Shown here piece after piece: positions 1 through 9,565 of a DNA stretch of 64,000 nt. The position numbers and the translations under genes are program-made. The stretch is from Microbacterium sp. MYb45 (GTDB taxonomy: Bacteria; Actinomycetota; Actinomycetes; Actinomycetales; Microbacteriaceae), in the NCBI RefSeq assembly GCF_002979655.1, contig NZ_PCPG01000001.1:1240001-1304000 (forward strand). Reading direction: 5' to 3'. Position 1 is the first letter of the stretch. Each line of letters opens with the position of its first letter. The notes below the pieces were generated by a model that did no database searches, was not told the origin of the DNA, and saw only the letters and a program-made list of their open reading frames with translations.

Positions 1-548
1 ACGCCGAACAGTGCCCCGTACGGCAGCATGAGCGTGCCGCCGAGCGCTCCCCAGAACATGTCCGGGGCGAACAGGGACATCCCGATCGCAGACGGAACCG
101 TGCCGACCGCCTGAAGCAGCAGGTACAGCACGGCGGTCGTGACGACCGCGAGAACCGCGGAGACGCCCGTGACGACCGCCGCCTTCGCGAGCATCACGCC
201 CGTCCGACGGGGAGCGACGGTGAGGCTGGTGCGGATTGAGCCGCTGGCATACTCGGTACTCACGCTCAGCACGCCGAAGACGACGAGCACCAACATGCCG
301 ACGGGATAGATGCCGGTCCAGCCGAACGGTATCCGGCCGGCGTCGCCGCCGCCGAGTGTCGTGCCGTCGATGATCATGTAGGCGCAGAGCCCGATCGTGA
401 GCGCGAATGCGGCCGTCACAGTCATCCAGAGCGGGCGGATCGTCCAGAGCTTGCGCCACTCGGAGCGGAACAGACCGGCAGCCGTGATTCGTTCTCGGCC
501 TCGCGGCGCGGTCAGGACCGCGGGCGGGGCGGCAGTTGCGGTGGTCAT
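1..548 (-). CDS. ABC-2 type transporter permease, 3' end missing
   Basis: The frame is open from the ATG at 548 to the left window edge, so the C-terminus is missing. The visible ~182 residues have a soluble N-terminus, then hydrophobic helices (including a stretch around LTIGLCAYMI and one around GMLVLVVFGVLS), followed by a TEYASGSIRTSLT-type segment typical of ABC-2 membrane subunits of drug or bacteriocin exporters. The start overlaps the stop of the upstream ATPase gene (ATGA), so the two are translationally coupled. Role in a two-gene exporter is inferred; the substrate is unknown. Confidence 0.8.
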   Translation of the reverse strand, partial: MTTATAAPPAVLTAPRGRERITAAGLFRSEWRKLWTIRPLWMTVTAAFALTIGLCAYMIIDGTTLGGGDAGRIPFGWTGIYPVGMLVLVVFGVLSVSTEYASGSIRTSLTVAPRRTGVMLAKAAVVTGVSAVLAVVTTAVLYLLLQAVGTVPSAIGMSLFAPDMFWGALGGTLMLPYGALFG

Positions 549-1462
549 GCGGCGGTCTCCTCGTGAGATGTGTATTCGACGGCGTTGCGGGTGATGTGCA
601 TGAAAGCCTCTTCGAGCGATGCGCGCTCGGTGGAGAGTTCGTAGAGCGTGACCCCCTGGTCAGCGGCGATGACCCCCACCTCACGGGTGGTGAGCTCGCT
701 GATGAAGAGCGTGCCGTCATCCACCCTGCGCACCTCGACGCCGGAGTGCCGGATCGCATCGGAGAGGCGTGAGGCATCGGGCGTCACGACGCGGGTCCTC
801 TGCGGCGCGACGGACTCGATGACGTCGTCCACCGTCCCCGCCGCGAGCAGACGGCCCTGCCCGATGACGACGAGATCCTCCGCGATCAAGGACAGCTCGC
901 TCATGAGGTGCGAGGAGAGGAACACGGTCCGCCCTTCGGCGGCGAGACGCACGAGAAGGTGCCGTAGCCACAGCACTCCGTCCGGGTCGAGTCCGTTGAC
1001 GGGCTCGTCGAGTACGAGCGCGGCCGGGTCGCCCAGGAGCGCGGTCGCGATACCGAGCCGTTGACTCATACCGAGCGAGAAGCCGCCCGCCCGCTTGTCG
1101 GCCACGGCTCCCAGTCCCACCATCTCGAGGACTTCCATCGCTCGGACACGGGAGATGCTGTGGGTGTCGGCGACGACGAGAAGATGATCGAGAGCGGTCC
1201 TGCCGGGGTTCACGGATCTCGCGTCGAGCATGACGCCGAGGTGACGCACCGGATCGGGGAGGTCCTGATACCGGCGTCCACCGATGGTGATGTCGCCACG
1301 GGTGGGTCTGTCGAGGCCGACGAGCATGCGCATCGTCGTGGACTTCCCTGCACCGTTCGGTCCGAGAAAGCCGGTGACGACGCCCGGGCGCACGGCGAAC
1401 GTGAGATCTTCGACGACGGTCTTCTCGCCGTATTTCTTCGTGAGGTTCTGACTGGTGATCAT
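545..1462 (-). CDS. ABC transporter ATP-binding protein
   Basis: A 305-residue ABC ATPase. It shows Walker A (GPNGAGKST), a signature motif (FSLGMSQRLGIA), Walker B followed by the catalytic Glu (ALVLDEP) and the H-loop (LSSHLMSE). The start is placed at MITSQNL (1462), where ABC-family homology begins; the open frame extends 32 codons further upstream in low-complexity Arg-rich residues with no domain. It overlaps the permease start by 4 bp, forming an exporter pair of the CcmA/drug-export type. The C-terminal ~90 residues match the regulatory extension usual for ABC-2 ATPases. The transported substrate cannot be told. Confidence 0.9.
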   Translation of the reverse strand: MITSQNLTKKYGEKTVVEDLTFAVRPGVVTGFLGPNGAGKSTTMRMLVGLDRPTRGDITIGGRRYQDLPDPVRHLGVMLDARSVNPGRTALDHLLVVADTHSISRVRAMEVLEMVGLGAVADKRAGGFSLGMSQRLGIATALLGDPAALVLDEPVNGLDPDGVLWLRHLLVRLAAEGRTVFLSSHLMSELSLIAEDLVVIGQGRLLAAGTVDDVIESVAPQRTRVVTPDASRLSDAIRHSGVEVRRVDDGTLFISELTTREVGVIAADQGVTLYELSTERASLEEAFMHITRNAVEYTSHEETAA

Positions 1463-1517
1463 GTCTTCAATGCTGGTTGTCGCCGGTCGTCGGGACATCT
1501 GCCTGCGGTACCTCCCG

Positions 1518-2744
1518 CTACCACCCGTGGTACTCCTTTGCGTCTCCCGCATCGGCATGGACGAGTTTCTGCCCGTCGCGCAGGTGCGTCACCGCATCGA
1601 CCACGGTGAGCGCCATCGCGAGGGCTCCGTCGACGATCGCTGCTCCGGCAGCGGCGCCGATTGCAGCGTCGGCGAACTCGCGTGTATGCGGAGCCGAGGA
1701 GCATCCCTCGATCGCGATGAGCGGATGGATCGAAGGAACGACATGGGAGACGTTGCCCATGTCGGTCGACCCGCCGGGCGCCCCTGTATGGGGGCGCGGC
1801 GAGCGCCCGAGGGCGAGGAGGTTGCGGTCCCACGCCCGGGCCAGGACGGGGTTCTGAACGACGTGGGCATATGTGGGCTCGGCATGCTCCCACTCCCAGG
1901 AGCAGCCGGTCGCGATCGCACCGCCCTCGAAACACGCGAGGATTCGGCGCTGAGCGACCTCCACCGCCTCCAGCGTGTCCGCGCGCACCTCGGCGCGCAC
2001 TCGTGTCGAGGACGGGATGATGTTCGTCGCCTCGCCGCCTCGAGAGACGAAGGCATTGGCTCGCACGCCGTCCGGGAGGTGCTGTCGGAGGAGCCCCATG
2101 GCGACGAGCCCGATCGTCGCCGCATTCGCCGCGTTGACTCCGTCAGGGCTCGGGGCTCCTGCATGCCCGGGGTGCCCCTGGAACGATATGTCGAATCTGG
2201 CCACCGCCTGCGTGCGCACGTCGGCACAGTGCAGATCGTCGCCTGGGCCGCCGTGCACCATCAGCGAGAAATCGACGTCGTGCCATGCGCCCGCTTCCAG
2301 CATGAGGATTTTTCCCCCACCGTGCTCCTCCGCCGGCGTCCCGAGGAGTTTCACGCGGATCCCGAGGTCGTCGGCGACGCGCGACAGTGCGATCGCCGCA
2401 CCGACCCCGGCGGCGGCGATGACGTTGTGTCCGCAGGCGTGGCCGAGGCCGGGAAGAGCGTCGTACTCGGCGCAGATCGCGACGGTGATGTCGCCTTCGC
2501 CAAAGGTCGCTTCCACGGCGGTGTCGAGTCCGAAGGCCCCAGTGTGCGCGGCGAATCCGGCGTTGCGCAGAGTTCGGGCCACCTGCACGGACGCGTGGTG
2601 TTCTGCGAACGCGAGTTCGGGGTGCTGGTGGATCTCAGCGCTCAGAGCCAGCACCTCCGCTTCCCAGTTCGCTCGGGAGGCGATGACGGTGTCGCGGGAA
2701 CCGGCGGCGACGGGGTGGGACGGGGGCGGGGGGACGATTGTCAT
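1518..2744 (-). CDS. M20 family amidohydrolase (AbgB-like)
   Basis: A 408-residue metal-dependent amidohydrolase or carboxypeptidase of the M20 family. Metal-binding and catalytic motifs are visible: ALPGLGHACGHN near residue 100 and GTPAEEHGGGK (the Glu pair) about 35 residues later, then a lid/dimerisation domain beginning near FDISFQGHPGHAG. The layout matches p-aminobenzoyl-glutamate or N-acyl amino acid hydrolases (AbgB/PatB-type). The start at MTIVPP is preceded by GAGGAAAG at good spacing; the frame remains open 15 codons further. The gene is divergent from an Lrp/AsnC regulator, which may control it. The substrate is unproven. Confidence 0.88.
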   Translation of the reverse strand: MTIVPPPPSHPVAAGSRDTVIASRANWEAEVLALSAEIHQHPELAFAEHHASVQVARTLRNAGFAAHTGAFGLDTAVEATFGEGDITVAICAEYDALPGLGHACGHNVIAAAGVGAAIALSRVADDLGIRVKLLGTPAEEHGGGKILMLEAGAWHDVDFSLMVHGGPGDDLHCADVRTQAVARFDISFQGHPGHAGAPSPDGVNAANAATIGLVAMGLLRQHLPDGVRANAFVSRGGEATNIIPSSTRVRAEVRADTLEAVEVAQRRILACFEGGAIATGCSWEWEHAEPTYAHVVQNPVLARAWDRNLLALGRSPRPHTGAPGGSTDMGNVSHVVPSIHPLIAIEGCSSAPHTREFADAAIGAAAGAAIVDGALAMALTVVDAVTHLRDGQKLVHADAGDAKEYHGW

Positions 2745-2838
2745 CTTTCCTCGATCGATTCGGCGGCGGTGGATGGAAACTCTCGCCATGGGTCATGGTC
2801 ACCCCGCGAATCGACCACGGCACCTAAGATGCAGCTTT

Positions 2839-3864
2839 ATGAACAAGACTGATGATCTTGCGCAGGTAGCGAGTCTCGACGAGACGGACAAACGACTGAT
2901 TCAAGCGCTTCAGATCAATCCGCGCGCCCGGTGGGCCTCCCTCGCGCCGATCATCGGCGTGGACTCGGTCACGCTGGCCCGGCGCTGGGAGCGGTTGTCC
3001 GATGACGGACTCGCGTGGGTGGCCGGGCACCCGGGGTCTGGAGCGAGGGGACCGTCGGCGATCCTCGAGATCGAAGCCGAGCCGGGTGCCACCCTGGAGA
3101 TCGCGCAGACGCTCGCCGCCGATCCCGAGGCGTTCACGATCGATCACACGGCGGGAGGACGAGACCTGCTGGCCATCGTCGGCGCCAAGGATCTGGACTC
3201 GCTGAGCGAGTACATCATGGGGAGAATGCGTCGACTCTCGGGCGTGCGTGCGACACGCACCCTCCTTCTGTCCTCGCCGTTCACCGACGCGGGCCAGTGG
3301 CGCCTGCGTTCCCTGTCGACTGATGAGACGTCTGCAGTCGAGCGCACGATCGATGCGCCCGTGTCCACTCGCGGCCAAGTCGATCCGCAGCTCGAGCACG
3401 CCCTGCTGCACACCCTCGGGCAAGACGGGCGCGCCACTGTGACGAGCATCTCGCGGGAGTTGGGAGTGGGCCAGCGTCGAGTCCGCGAGGCGATCACCAC
3501 CCTCACCGCCCAGGGACGCCTGGTCGTTCGCACCGAGGTTGCGCGCGCTCATTCGGGTTGGCCCGTGCATGCGTGGTATTTCCTTCGCGTTCCGGCGACT
3601 GTGGCCGAGCGCGTGGGCTCTGCCATGACGAGGCTCAGCGAGGTGCGCATGGCGGCGTCGACGATCGGTCCGTACAACCTCGTGCTGTCGGTGTGGATGC
3701 GAGCGCTCGCCGACGTGCAGCGACTGGAAGTGGCGATCGAGGAAGGCGTTCCGGGGGTGTCGATCGCCGACCGATCGGTGGTCCTGCAGAGCCTGAAGAA
3801 AGAAGGACGATATCTCGGCGCCGGCGGGCTCGCAACCGACACCATGGTGCCGATGTTGACCTAG
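2839..3864 (+). CDS. Lrp/AsnC family transcriptional regulator, double-module
   Basis: A 341-residue regulator built from two Lrp/AsnC-like halves. The first winged HTH begins at LDETDKRLIQALQ, the second at LEHALLHTLGQDGRATVT, and each is followed by an alpha/beta ligand-binding (RAM-like) segment. The double length is common in actinobacterial AsnC regulators. Start is the ATG at 2839; there is no clear Shine-Dalgarno, so a leaderless message is possible. The 94-bp gap to the divergent M20 amidohydrolase would hold both promoters. It probably senses an amino acid or the amidohydrolase product (inferred from position). Confidence 0.87.
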   Translation: MNKTDDLAQVASLDETDKRLIQALQINPRARWASLAPIIGVDSVTLARRWERLSDDGLAWVAGHPGSGARGPSAILEIEAEPGATLEIAQTLAADPEAFTIDHTAGGRDLLAIVGAKDLDSLSEYIMGRMRRLSGVRATRTLLLSSPFTDAGQWRLRSLSTDETSAVERTIDAPVSTRGQVDPQLEHALLHTLGQDGRATVTSISRELGVGQRRVREAITTLTAQGRLVVRTEVARAHSGWPVHAWYFLRVPATVAERVGSAMTRLSEVRMAASTIGPYNLVLSVWMRALADVQRLEVAIEEGVPGVSIADRSVVLQSLKKEGRYLGAGGLATDTMVPMLT

Positions 3865-3944
3865 ATACTGCGCGATACGTGCGTGTTCGGTAGGGAATCA
3901 TCAACTCGCCATGCCTGAGGTTTTCGCTGCCTAGCGTACGTTCC

Positions 3945-5348
3945 ATGACGCACGCACAGCCGACCGTCGGAGTCTTCGACCTCTTCACTGTCGGGATCGG
4001 TCCCTCGAGCTCCCACACGGTCGGCCCCATGAAAGCTGCCGCAGACTTCGCCGCATCGCTCGAGGAGCGCGCGGTGATTCAGCGAGTTTCGAGGGTGCAC
4101 GTCGAGATCTTCGGGTCCCTCGCTGCGACGGGCGCCGGCCACGGCACCTTCACCGCCGTGCTGCTGGGGCTGTCGGGAGCGCGCTCGGACGAGATCACCC
4201 CCGAGCAGGTCACGGCACTACTCGACGAGATCACGCGCACCGGCGTCGTCGAACTCGCCGGGCGGCGCCCTGTCCCCTGCAAGGTCGAGGACTTCGTGCT
4301 GCGTCCGCTGACTGTTCACCCCAGGCATCCCAACGCGCTGTCATTCACCGCCGTCGATGCCGTCGGAGATGAGATCGCGAGACAGACGTACTTCTCGGTC
4401 GGCGGTGGGTTCATCATCCGCGAAGGCGAGGAGTCCGCCGCAGCCCCGACCGCACCAGAACGTCCGCCCCTGCCCTTCTCCTCGGGAGCCGAGCTCCTCG
4501 CCGTGAGCGAGCAGACGGGACTCGCCATCAGCGAGGTGATGCGCGCGAACGAACGTGCGAGGCGGTCGGACGACGAGATCCGCCTGGGCCTGCGGCGCAT
4601 CTGGCACGTGATGGAATCGAGCGTGCGCTCATCGCTCGGCAGGGAGGGTGTGCTCCCCGGCGGCCTGAAGGTGAGGCGTCGCGCCGGCGCATGGGCCGCG
4701 CGTCTCGCCGACGAGGATCCCGACCACGGCCACGAGCACTGGCAGCAACGGGTGAACCTCATCGCCCTCGCCGTCAACGAGGAGAACGCGAGCGGTGGAC
4801 GCGTGGTGACGGCGCCGACGAACGGCGCGGCGGGCATCGTTCCGGCGGTGCTGTACTACGCCCTGCACTACACGCCCGCTGCGGTGTCCGGTGGCGACGC
4901 GGAGCAAGAGGACATCATCGAGAGGTTCCTGCTCACTGCGGCCGCGATCGGCACGCTCTACAAAGCGAACGCCTCGATCTCCGGTGCCGAGGTCGGCTGC
5001 CAGGGCGAGGTCGGGTCGGCATCGTCGATGGCCGCGGCAGGTTTGGCGGAGATTCTCGGCGGCACGCCGCGTCAAGTGGAGAACGCCGCCGAGATCGCCA
5101 TGGAGCACAACCTCGGGCTCACCTGCGATCCGATCGGCGGGCTCGTGCAGGTCCCCTGCATCGAGCGCAATGCGATCGCCGCGTCGAAAGCGATCAATGC
5201 CGCGCGGATGGCACTGTGGGGCGACGGAGAGCACCGCGTCTCCCTGGACCAGGTGATCGCGACGATGCGCGACACCGGGGCGGACATGAGCGACAAGTAC
5301 AAGGAGACGGCCCTGGGCGGACTCGCCGTCAACGTCGTCGAGTGCTGA
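3945..5348 (+). CDS. sdaA: L-serine ammonia-lyase (L-serine dehydratase), single chain
   Basis: A 467-residue iron-sulfur L-serine dehydratase that converts L-serine to pyruvate and ammonia in the cytosol. The N-terminal beta domain starts with SVFDLF-like [19 protein letters not shown]. The C-terminal alpha domain carries the conserved cysteines expected to ligate the 4Fe-4S cluster ([14 protein letters not shown] and [18 protein letters not shown]). Length matches single-polypeptide SdaA enzymes. It follows the Lrp-like regulator by 80 bp on the same strand, so control by that regulator is possible. No obvious Shine-Dalgarno precedes the ATG. Confidence 0.95.
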   Translation: MTHAQPTVGVFDLFTVGIGPSSSHTVGPMKAAADFAASLEERAVIQRVSRVHVEIFGSLAATGAGHGTFTAVLLGLSGARSDEITPEQVTALLDEITRTGVVELAGRRPVPCKVEDFVLRPLTVHPRHPNALSFTAVDAVGDEIARQTYFSVGGGFIIREGEESAAAPTAPERPPLPFSSGAELLAVSEQTGLAISEVMRANERARRSDDEIRLGLRRIWHVMESSVRSSLGREGVLPGGLKVRRRAGAWAARLADEDPDHGHEHWQQRVNLIALAVNEENASGGRVVTAPTNGAAGIVPAVLYYALHYTPAAVSGGDAEQEDIIERFLLTAAAIGTLYKANASISGAEVGCQGEVGSASSMAAAGLAEILGGTPRQVENAAEIAMEHNLGLTCDPIGGLVQVPCIERNAIAASKAINAARMALWGDGEHRVSLDQVIATMRDTGADMSDKYKETALGGLAVNVVEC

Positions 5349-5414
5349 ACTTCAGGTGCGGGAGTCTCGGCGCGCGAGGCGGCCTGCTCGGAGAACTCCT
5401 CCGGCGGCCGGGGA

Positions 5415-6224
5415 TCATGCATTCACGGAGTCGAGCGACACGGCGCTGAGGAAGGCGGTGATGGCCGATGCGGCGCGAGCGGGATGCTCGTTCTCCCACG
5501 AGTGCCCGCAATGCGCGAGTAGCAGTGCGTCCGCGCTGCGGATCTCGCCGACCATGGACAGGGCGTCGTCCAGCGGCACCGCGGCGTCATCACGCCCGTG
5601 AATGACCAGCGTTCTGGCGACGATCGCCCCGAGTCGACCACGCGTGTCGAAGCCGCGGGTCGCGGCGAAGCGCCGCATCAACCCGTCGCCGCGATCCGCC
5701 CGCATCGATGTGCCCGCCGCCGGCGCCGCAGACGTCGCCGCCGGCACCATCTGTGCGAGCACGGCCGCTGCACTGTGCTCATCTCCGCTTTCGAGTGCGA
5801 TGAGCAGGTCCGCGACGGGACCCGCGATCCGCTCCCTGCGGAACGGGGCCTGCGAACTGGCGCCGAGCACGAGGCCCCCGAGACGGTCGGCATGACGCAG
5901 GGCGAAGGCCTGAGCCACCATTCCCCCGAACGATGCCCCCAAGACGTGTGCGCGTGCGAAGCCGAGCGCCTCGATCAGTGCGGCGAGATCATCGGCCAGG
6001 TCGTCGGTCGTGTAGGCCGAGGGCTCGAATGCCGTGCTCCCGCGGTCGCGCTGGTCGTAGGTGATCACCGTGAACGATTTCTCGAGGTGCACACGGAGCT
6101 CATCGAACAGCTCCTGGCCGATCTGGAGTCCGTGGACGAGGATGAGCGGAGGCCCGGCACCCTCGGCACGGAACGAGGTGACTCCCGCGCCTGTGCGTAC
6201 GAGAGATGCCGACGCCTCCGCCAT
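5415..6224 (-). CDS. alpha/beta-fold hydrolase
   Basis: A 269-residue alpha/beta hydrolase. Visible are the oxyanion-hole HG (LILVHGLQ), the nucleophile elbow GASFGG, an acid-bearing segment IHGRDDAAVP and a C-terminal catalytic-His candidate (AHCGHSWENEHP). The chosen ATG at 6224 lies 5 bp after the stop of the upstream crotonase gene; a GTG three codons earlier would overlap it. The pair is therefore probably an operon. An esterase, lactonase or C-C bond hydrolase acting before or after the crotonase-family enzyme is a reasonable inference; substrate unknown. Confidence 0.85.
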   Translation of the reverse strand: MAEASASLVRTGAGVTSFRAEGAGPPLILVHGLQIGQELFDELRVHLEKSFTVITYDQRDRGSTAFEPSAYTTDDLADDLAALIEALGFARAHVLGASFGGMVAQAFALRHADRLGGLVLGASSQAPFRRERIAGPVADLLIALESGDEHSAAAVLAQMVPAATSAAPAAGTSMRADRGDGLMRRFAATRGFDTRGRLGAIVARTLVIHGRDDAAVPLDDALSMVGEIRSADALLLAHCGHSWENEHPARAASAITAFLSAVSLDSVNA

Positions 6225-6229
6225 CCGTG

Positions 6230-7084
6230 TCACCAGACCTTGCGCTCGCGCGCGTCGGCGACCAGTTCGGGGTCCGGGATGAGCATCTTGGCTGCGACGG
6301 TGGCCAGCGACTGCTGCGAGAAGTGGAAACCGAAGTCCTCGGTCACGAGCTTGCGCCACGGTCGGTTGATGATGTTGTGCGTCGACCAGCGTGCGAAACG
6401 CGGCCGCTTCATGATGTCGCGTGCGAGCTGCCACGCCTTCGGCAGGAGATCCTCGCGCGGCAGCACGTCGCTGACGAGACCGTACTCCAGAGCCTTGCGT
6501 GCGGGGATACTCGTTCCCCCGTAAATGGCGTAGGCGGCGCGCTTGGTGCCCATCAGATGCTGCAGGGCGAGGGCGAGGCCGTCACCAGGCGCCGTTCCCA
6601 CCATGAAGTGGGGGTCCATGAAGTCCGCGTCCTCGGCGGCCAGGGTCACGTCGCACATCAGCGCAAACTCGGTGTGGATCCCCGGGCCGTTGACCGCCGC
6701 GATGGTGGGGATGTCGATGTTGTTGACGAAGTTCTCGATCAGCTTCCAGGCGTCGATCGTCTGCTGGAAGATGTAGTCCGGCGTCTCTTCGACCAGCGGC
6801 TTGGGCCAGGTCTGGCGCGGATCCCCCCGGAACCAGGTGTCGCCGGTTCCCGTGATGATCAGCACGTGGTTCTCGGGGTCGTTCCCGACGTCCTGCCATA
6901 CGCGGTTCCACGCGTTGTGCGCCGCCCAGTTGTGCACGTACGGGCCGCCGTCGGTGTGCAGGCGCAGTTCGAGGATGCCGCCCTCTCGACGCATCTCGAA
7001 GAAGTCGGCGTAGCGCTTCGAATACTCCTCCAACGGCGTGGGCGCGACGTGGCCGTCCCAACCGAAGCTCGAGGTGTCAACCAT
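6230..7084 (-). CDS. crotonase-family hydrolase, 6-oxocamphor hydrolase-like
   Basis: A 284-residue enoyl-CoA hydratase/isomerase superfamily protein with the crotonase core (IAAVNGPGIHTEFALMCDV, then FMDPHFMVGTAPGDG). The His before the PGDG motif and the Asp within it, plus an earlier WAAHNAW His, line up from memory with catalytic residues of Rhodococcus 6-oxocamphor hydrolase, a crotonase that cleaves beta-diketones by a retro-Claisen reaction. The usual acyl-CoA dehydration glutamates are not evident. Adjacent are an alpha/beta hydrolase downstream and a TetR gene upstream on the same strand, with an inverted repeat just before this start. A beta-diketone or alicyclic degradation role is inferred. 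Confidence 0.78.
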   Translation of the reverse strand: MVDTSSFGWDGHVAPTPLEEYSKRYADFFEMRREGGILELRLHTDGGPYVHNWAAHNAWNRVWQDVGNDPENHVLIITGTGDTWFRGDPRQTWPKPLVEETPDYIFQQTIDAWKLIENFVNNIDIPTIAAVNGPGIHTEFALMCDVTLAAEDADFMDPHFMVGTAPGDGLALALQHLMGTKRAAYAIYGGTSIPARKALEYGLVSDVLPREDLLPKAWQLARDIMKRPRFARWSTHNIINRPWRKLVTEDFGFHFSQQSLATVAAKMLIPDPELVADARERKVW

Positions 7085-7121
7085 GATGAGTCCCTTCGTC
7101 GGAGTGAGCCGTCCTCACTCA

Positions 7122-7146
7122 TTAACGAGACACACTATCTCGCTAA
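7122..7146. promoter_or_regulatory. Inverted-repeat operator candidate upstream of crotonase
   Basis: Arms TTAACGAGA and TCTCGCTAA face each other in a 25-bp imperfect palindrome centred at 7134; 9 of 12 positions pair. It lies 38 bp upstream of the crotonase start and just downstream of the tetR stop. This is a plausible TetR-family binding site controlling the crotonase/hydrolase pair. Confidence 0.55.
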
Positions 7147-7222
7147 GCAGAGTCAGGAGCCGCGTTTCCGGCGAGACGCAGGGAATGTCCGCAACGGACA
7201 TGACAGGCGAAGAATCAGAGAC

Positions 7223-7822
7223 TCAGTCGGCGGCCGTGCGCCACAATCCGGCAACGACGAGCTCGACGATCGCGCGAGCATCGTCGAGGACGAACGGCTG
7301 CTCCCGACGCAGGACGAACCATTGCACCGGCCCTACGAGCATCATGTTGACGAAGGGGGCTTCCACTTCGGGCAGCTGCCCAGCCTCGGCCGCCCGGTCG
7401 AGTCGTCGTTGCAGTTCCTCGGTGCGACGGTCCAGCAGCTCCACTCCCACTCGGAGAAGCCCATCGTCTTCACCGGCACGGCGCAGCAGGATCTGGAGCA
7501 CCGCGCGGCCGGCGGGTGATGCGGCGGCGTCGGCGAAAGAATGCAGGAAGGTCGTCAGGTCACGGACGATGTCGCCGGTGTCTTCGATCGACACCGAGGT
7601 CTCGGCGAAGCGCGCGAGTACATCGCGGAAGAGGTCGTCGCGGTTCGGCCACCGCCGGTAGACCGTCGCACGACCGACCTGCGCTCGGGACGCGAGCTCT
7701 TCGTACTGCAGGCCGTCGATCCCTTTCTCGGCGATGATCTCCAGCGCCGCCGCCCACAGTCGCTCCGTGACGAGTCGCGTACGACCGCCAGGGCGACGCG
7801 CGCGTGAACCATCGACCGTCAT
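7223..7822 (-). CDS. TetR/AcrR family transcriptional regulator
   Basis: A 199-residue repressor. The N-terminal HTH contains AALEIIAEKGIDGLQYEELA and VGRATVYRRWPNRDDLF, typical of TetR; the remainder is a helical ligand-binding domain. It sits upstream of the crotonase/hydrolase pair on the same strand and is divergent from an MFS exporter, so it could control either. The inverted repeat before the crotonase gene favours the former. Confidence 0.9.
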   Translation of the reverse strand: MTVDGSRARRPGGRTRLVTERLWAAALEIIAEKGIDGLQYEELASRAQVGRATVYRRWPNRDDLFRDVLARFAETSVSIEDTGDIVRDLTTFLHSFADAAASPAGRAVLQILLRRAGEDDGLLRVGVELLDRRTEELQRRLDRAAEAGQLPEVEAPFVNMMLVGPVQWFVLRREQPFVLDDARAIVELVVAGLWRTAAD

Positions 7823-7936
7823 GAGTCACCTTCTCCCCCGACGCAATCCGGAGCCACCGCGAGCAGCGGCAGCCGAGCAACCTCAGCCGATGCTAGCCGT
7901 TTCATTCGCGCTCGACTCCCGGAACGACATTTTCTT

Positions 7937-7952
7937 CGGAGAAGCCTCTCCG
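7937..7952. promoter_or_regulatory. Short inverted repeat between tetR and MFS gene
   Basis: Perfect 6-bp arms CGGAGA and TCTCCG separated by AGCC lie in the 230-bp divergent region between the tetR and MFS starts. This could be a regulator site. It does not resemble the crotonase operator. Confidence 0.3.
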
Positions 7953-8052
7953 CGCGTCCGTTTCCTGCATCCTCGACCGACGGCAACACCCCGCTCTCAC
8001 AATGTCCAGAACATTCGGCGACGATCCGTCGCACCGACCCCTGGAGCGAGCC

Positions 8053-9501
8053 ATGACCCAATCCCCTTCTGCCACGACCGAACCCGCGCGCCGAGACCGC
8101 GACGGATGGAGCGGACGGCTCGTCTGGTGGGTGGCGATCCTCATCGTGGCGAACACCCTCGTCGACACGGTCATCGTCGCCCCTTTGCTCGTGCTGCCGC
8201 AGATGGCCGAATTCTTCGGCACGGACCAGAGCGCCTGGCTCAACGCCAGTGCCGTCCTGGCAGGGGCGATGTGGGCACCGCTACTGGGCAAGAGCGCAGA
8301 CATCTACGGTAAACGTCGCATCCTCGTACTCGCTCTGCTCGCCGGCGGCATCGGGGCGCTCATCTGCCTGGTCGCCCCGAATATGGCCATCTTCCTGCTC
8401 GGCCGCGTCGTCCAGGGAACGGCCGTGGGTTCGGTCTTCATCACCGTCGTGTACATCCGTCAGATGTTCCCCGCGAGCGTCGGGATGACGTCTGTCGGCA
8501 TCGTCACCTCCGGTTCGGCGATCCTCGGAATCGCATCGCCGTTCCTCTTCGCGGCGGTCGTCGAAGCGTTCGACTTCCGCGCGGTCTTCGTGGTGTCCGC
8601 CGCGCTTGCGTTCATCGCCGCGATCGCCGTGCGCGCCTTCCTACCCGAATCGCCCGTGCACGTCCGCAGCCGACTCGATGTCGTCGGCGCCCTCCTCCTG
8701 GGGCTCGGACTCGCCGGAGTGCTCGCATACATCAGCCTCGCGCCGACCGCGGGATGGACGAATCTCGGTCTGCTCGTCACGCTTCTCACCGGTGTCACCC
8801 TCCTGGTCGCCTGGATCTTCTCCGCGCTGCGCACCTCCGAGCCCGTCGTCGATCTGCGCAAGCTCACTCGACCCCTGGTGGCGACCTTGATGGTCGTCGT
8901 CCTCGGCACCGGCGCATATCAGGCTCTACTGCAACTGATCGGCATCATCGGCCAGACCCCACTCGAGGCGGGGCTCGGGTACGGCCTCGCGGGCGAATCG
9001 AACTCGCTCGGTCTCATGTTCGCGCTGCCGGCGCTCGGCGCCGCAATGGGAGGGGTCGTCGCCGGATGGCTTGGAGGTCGCATCGGCCCCGCACGCACCC
9101 TCGCCGGGGGCGCGCTCATCGGGCTCGCATCCGGGTTCGGCCTCTTCCTGTCGACGGGGTCTTTCCTGCCCGCTGCGATCTGCGCCGGCTTCCTCGGGCT
9201 GACCGCAGGGGCGCTGGTCACCTCCGGCTTCAACCTCGCGACGACGCTCGTGAACGAAGAGAGACAGGGCGTGGTGGCCTCCCTCGTGCAAGTGATGCTC
9301 GGTGTCGGCGCTGTCGTGATGAACATCGTCGGAGGCAGCATTCTGAGTGCCGCCACGATCCCCGGCAGTTCGTCACCATCAGCGTCGGGCGTGAATCTCT
9401 ACATCGTCGTGATGCTTGCCGCCTTCGCCGTCGCCACGGTGATCGCCGTCGGGATCTCGACACGCACACGCCGGACGACCGCGACGGACGGTCCTCACTG
9501 A
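8053..9501 (+). CDS. MFS transporter, DHA2-like
   Basis: A 482-residue major facilitator with 12-14 hydrophobic helices. The loop 2-3 motif GKSADIYGKRRIL and the TM1 segment with VDTVIVAPLL fit drug:H+ antiporters of the EmrB/QacA type. The ATG at 8053 is chosen because GGAG precedes it at proper spacing; an upstream ATG at 8002 would add 17 residues without membrane character. It is divergent from a TetR gene. Export of a small toxic compound across the inner membrane is inferred from family. Confidence 0.87.
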   Translation: MTQSPSATTEPARRDRDGWSGRLVWWVAILIVANTLVDTVIVAPLLVLPQMAEFFGTDQSAWLNASAVLAGAMWAPLLGKSADIYGKRRILVLALLAGGIGALICLVAPNMAIFLLGRVVQGTAVGSVFITVVYIRQMFPASVGMTSVGIVTSGSAILGIASPFLFAAVVEAFDFRAVFVVSAALAFIAAIAVRAFLPESPVHVRSRLDVVGALLLGLGLAGVLAYISLAPTAGWTNLGLLVTLLTGVTLLVAWIFSALRTSEPVVDLRKLTRPLVATLMVVVLGTGAYQALLQLIGIIGQTPLEAGLGYGLAGESNSLGLMFALPALGAAMGGVVAGWLGGRIGPARTLAGGALIGLASGFGLFLSTGSFLPAAICAGFLGLTAGALVTSGFNLATTLVNEERQGVVASLVQVMLGVGAVVMNIVGGSILSAATIPGSSSPSASGVNLYIVVMLAAFAVATVIAVGISTRTRRTTATDGPH

Positions 9502-9565
9502 AGACTGCGAAACACGATCGTGGTCGCCGGGCATCTGCTCGGAGGCCGGTGGGTACGGTAGGACG

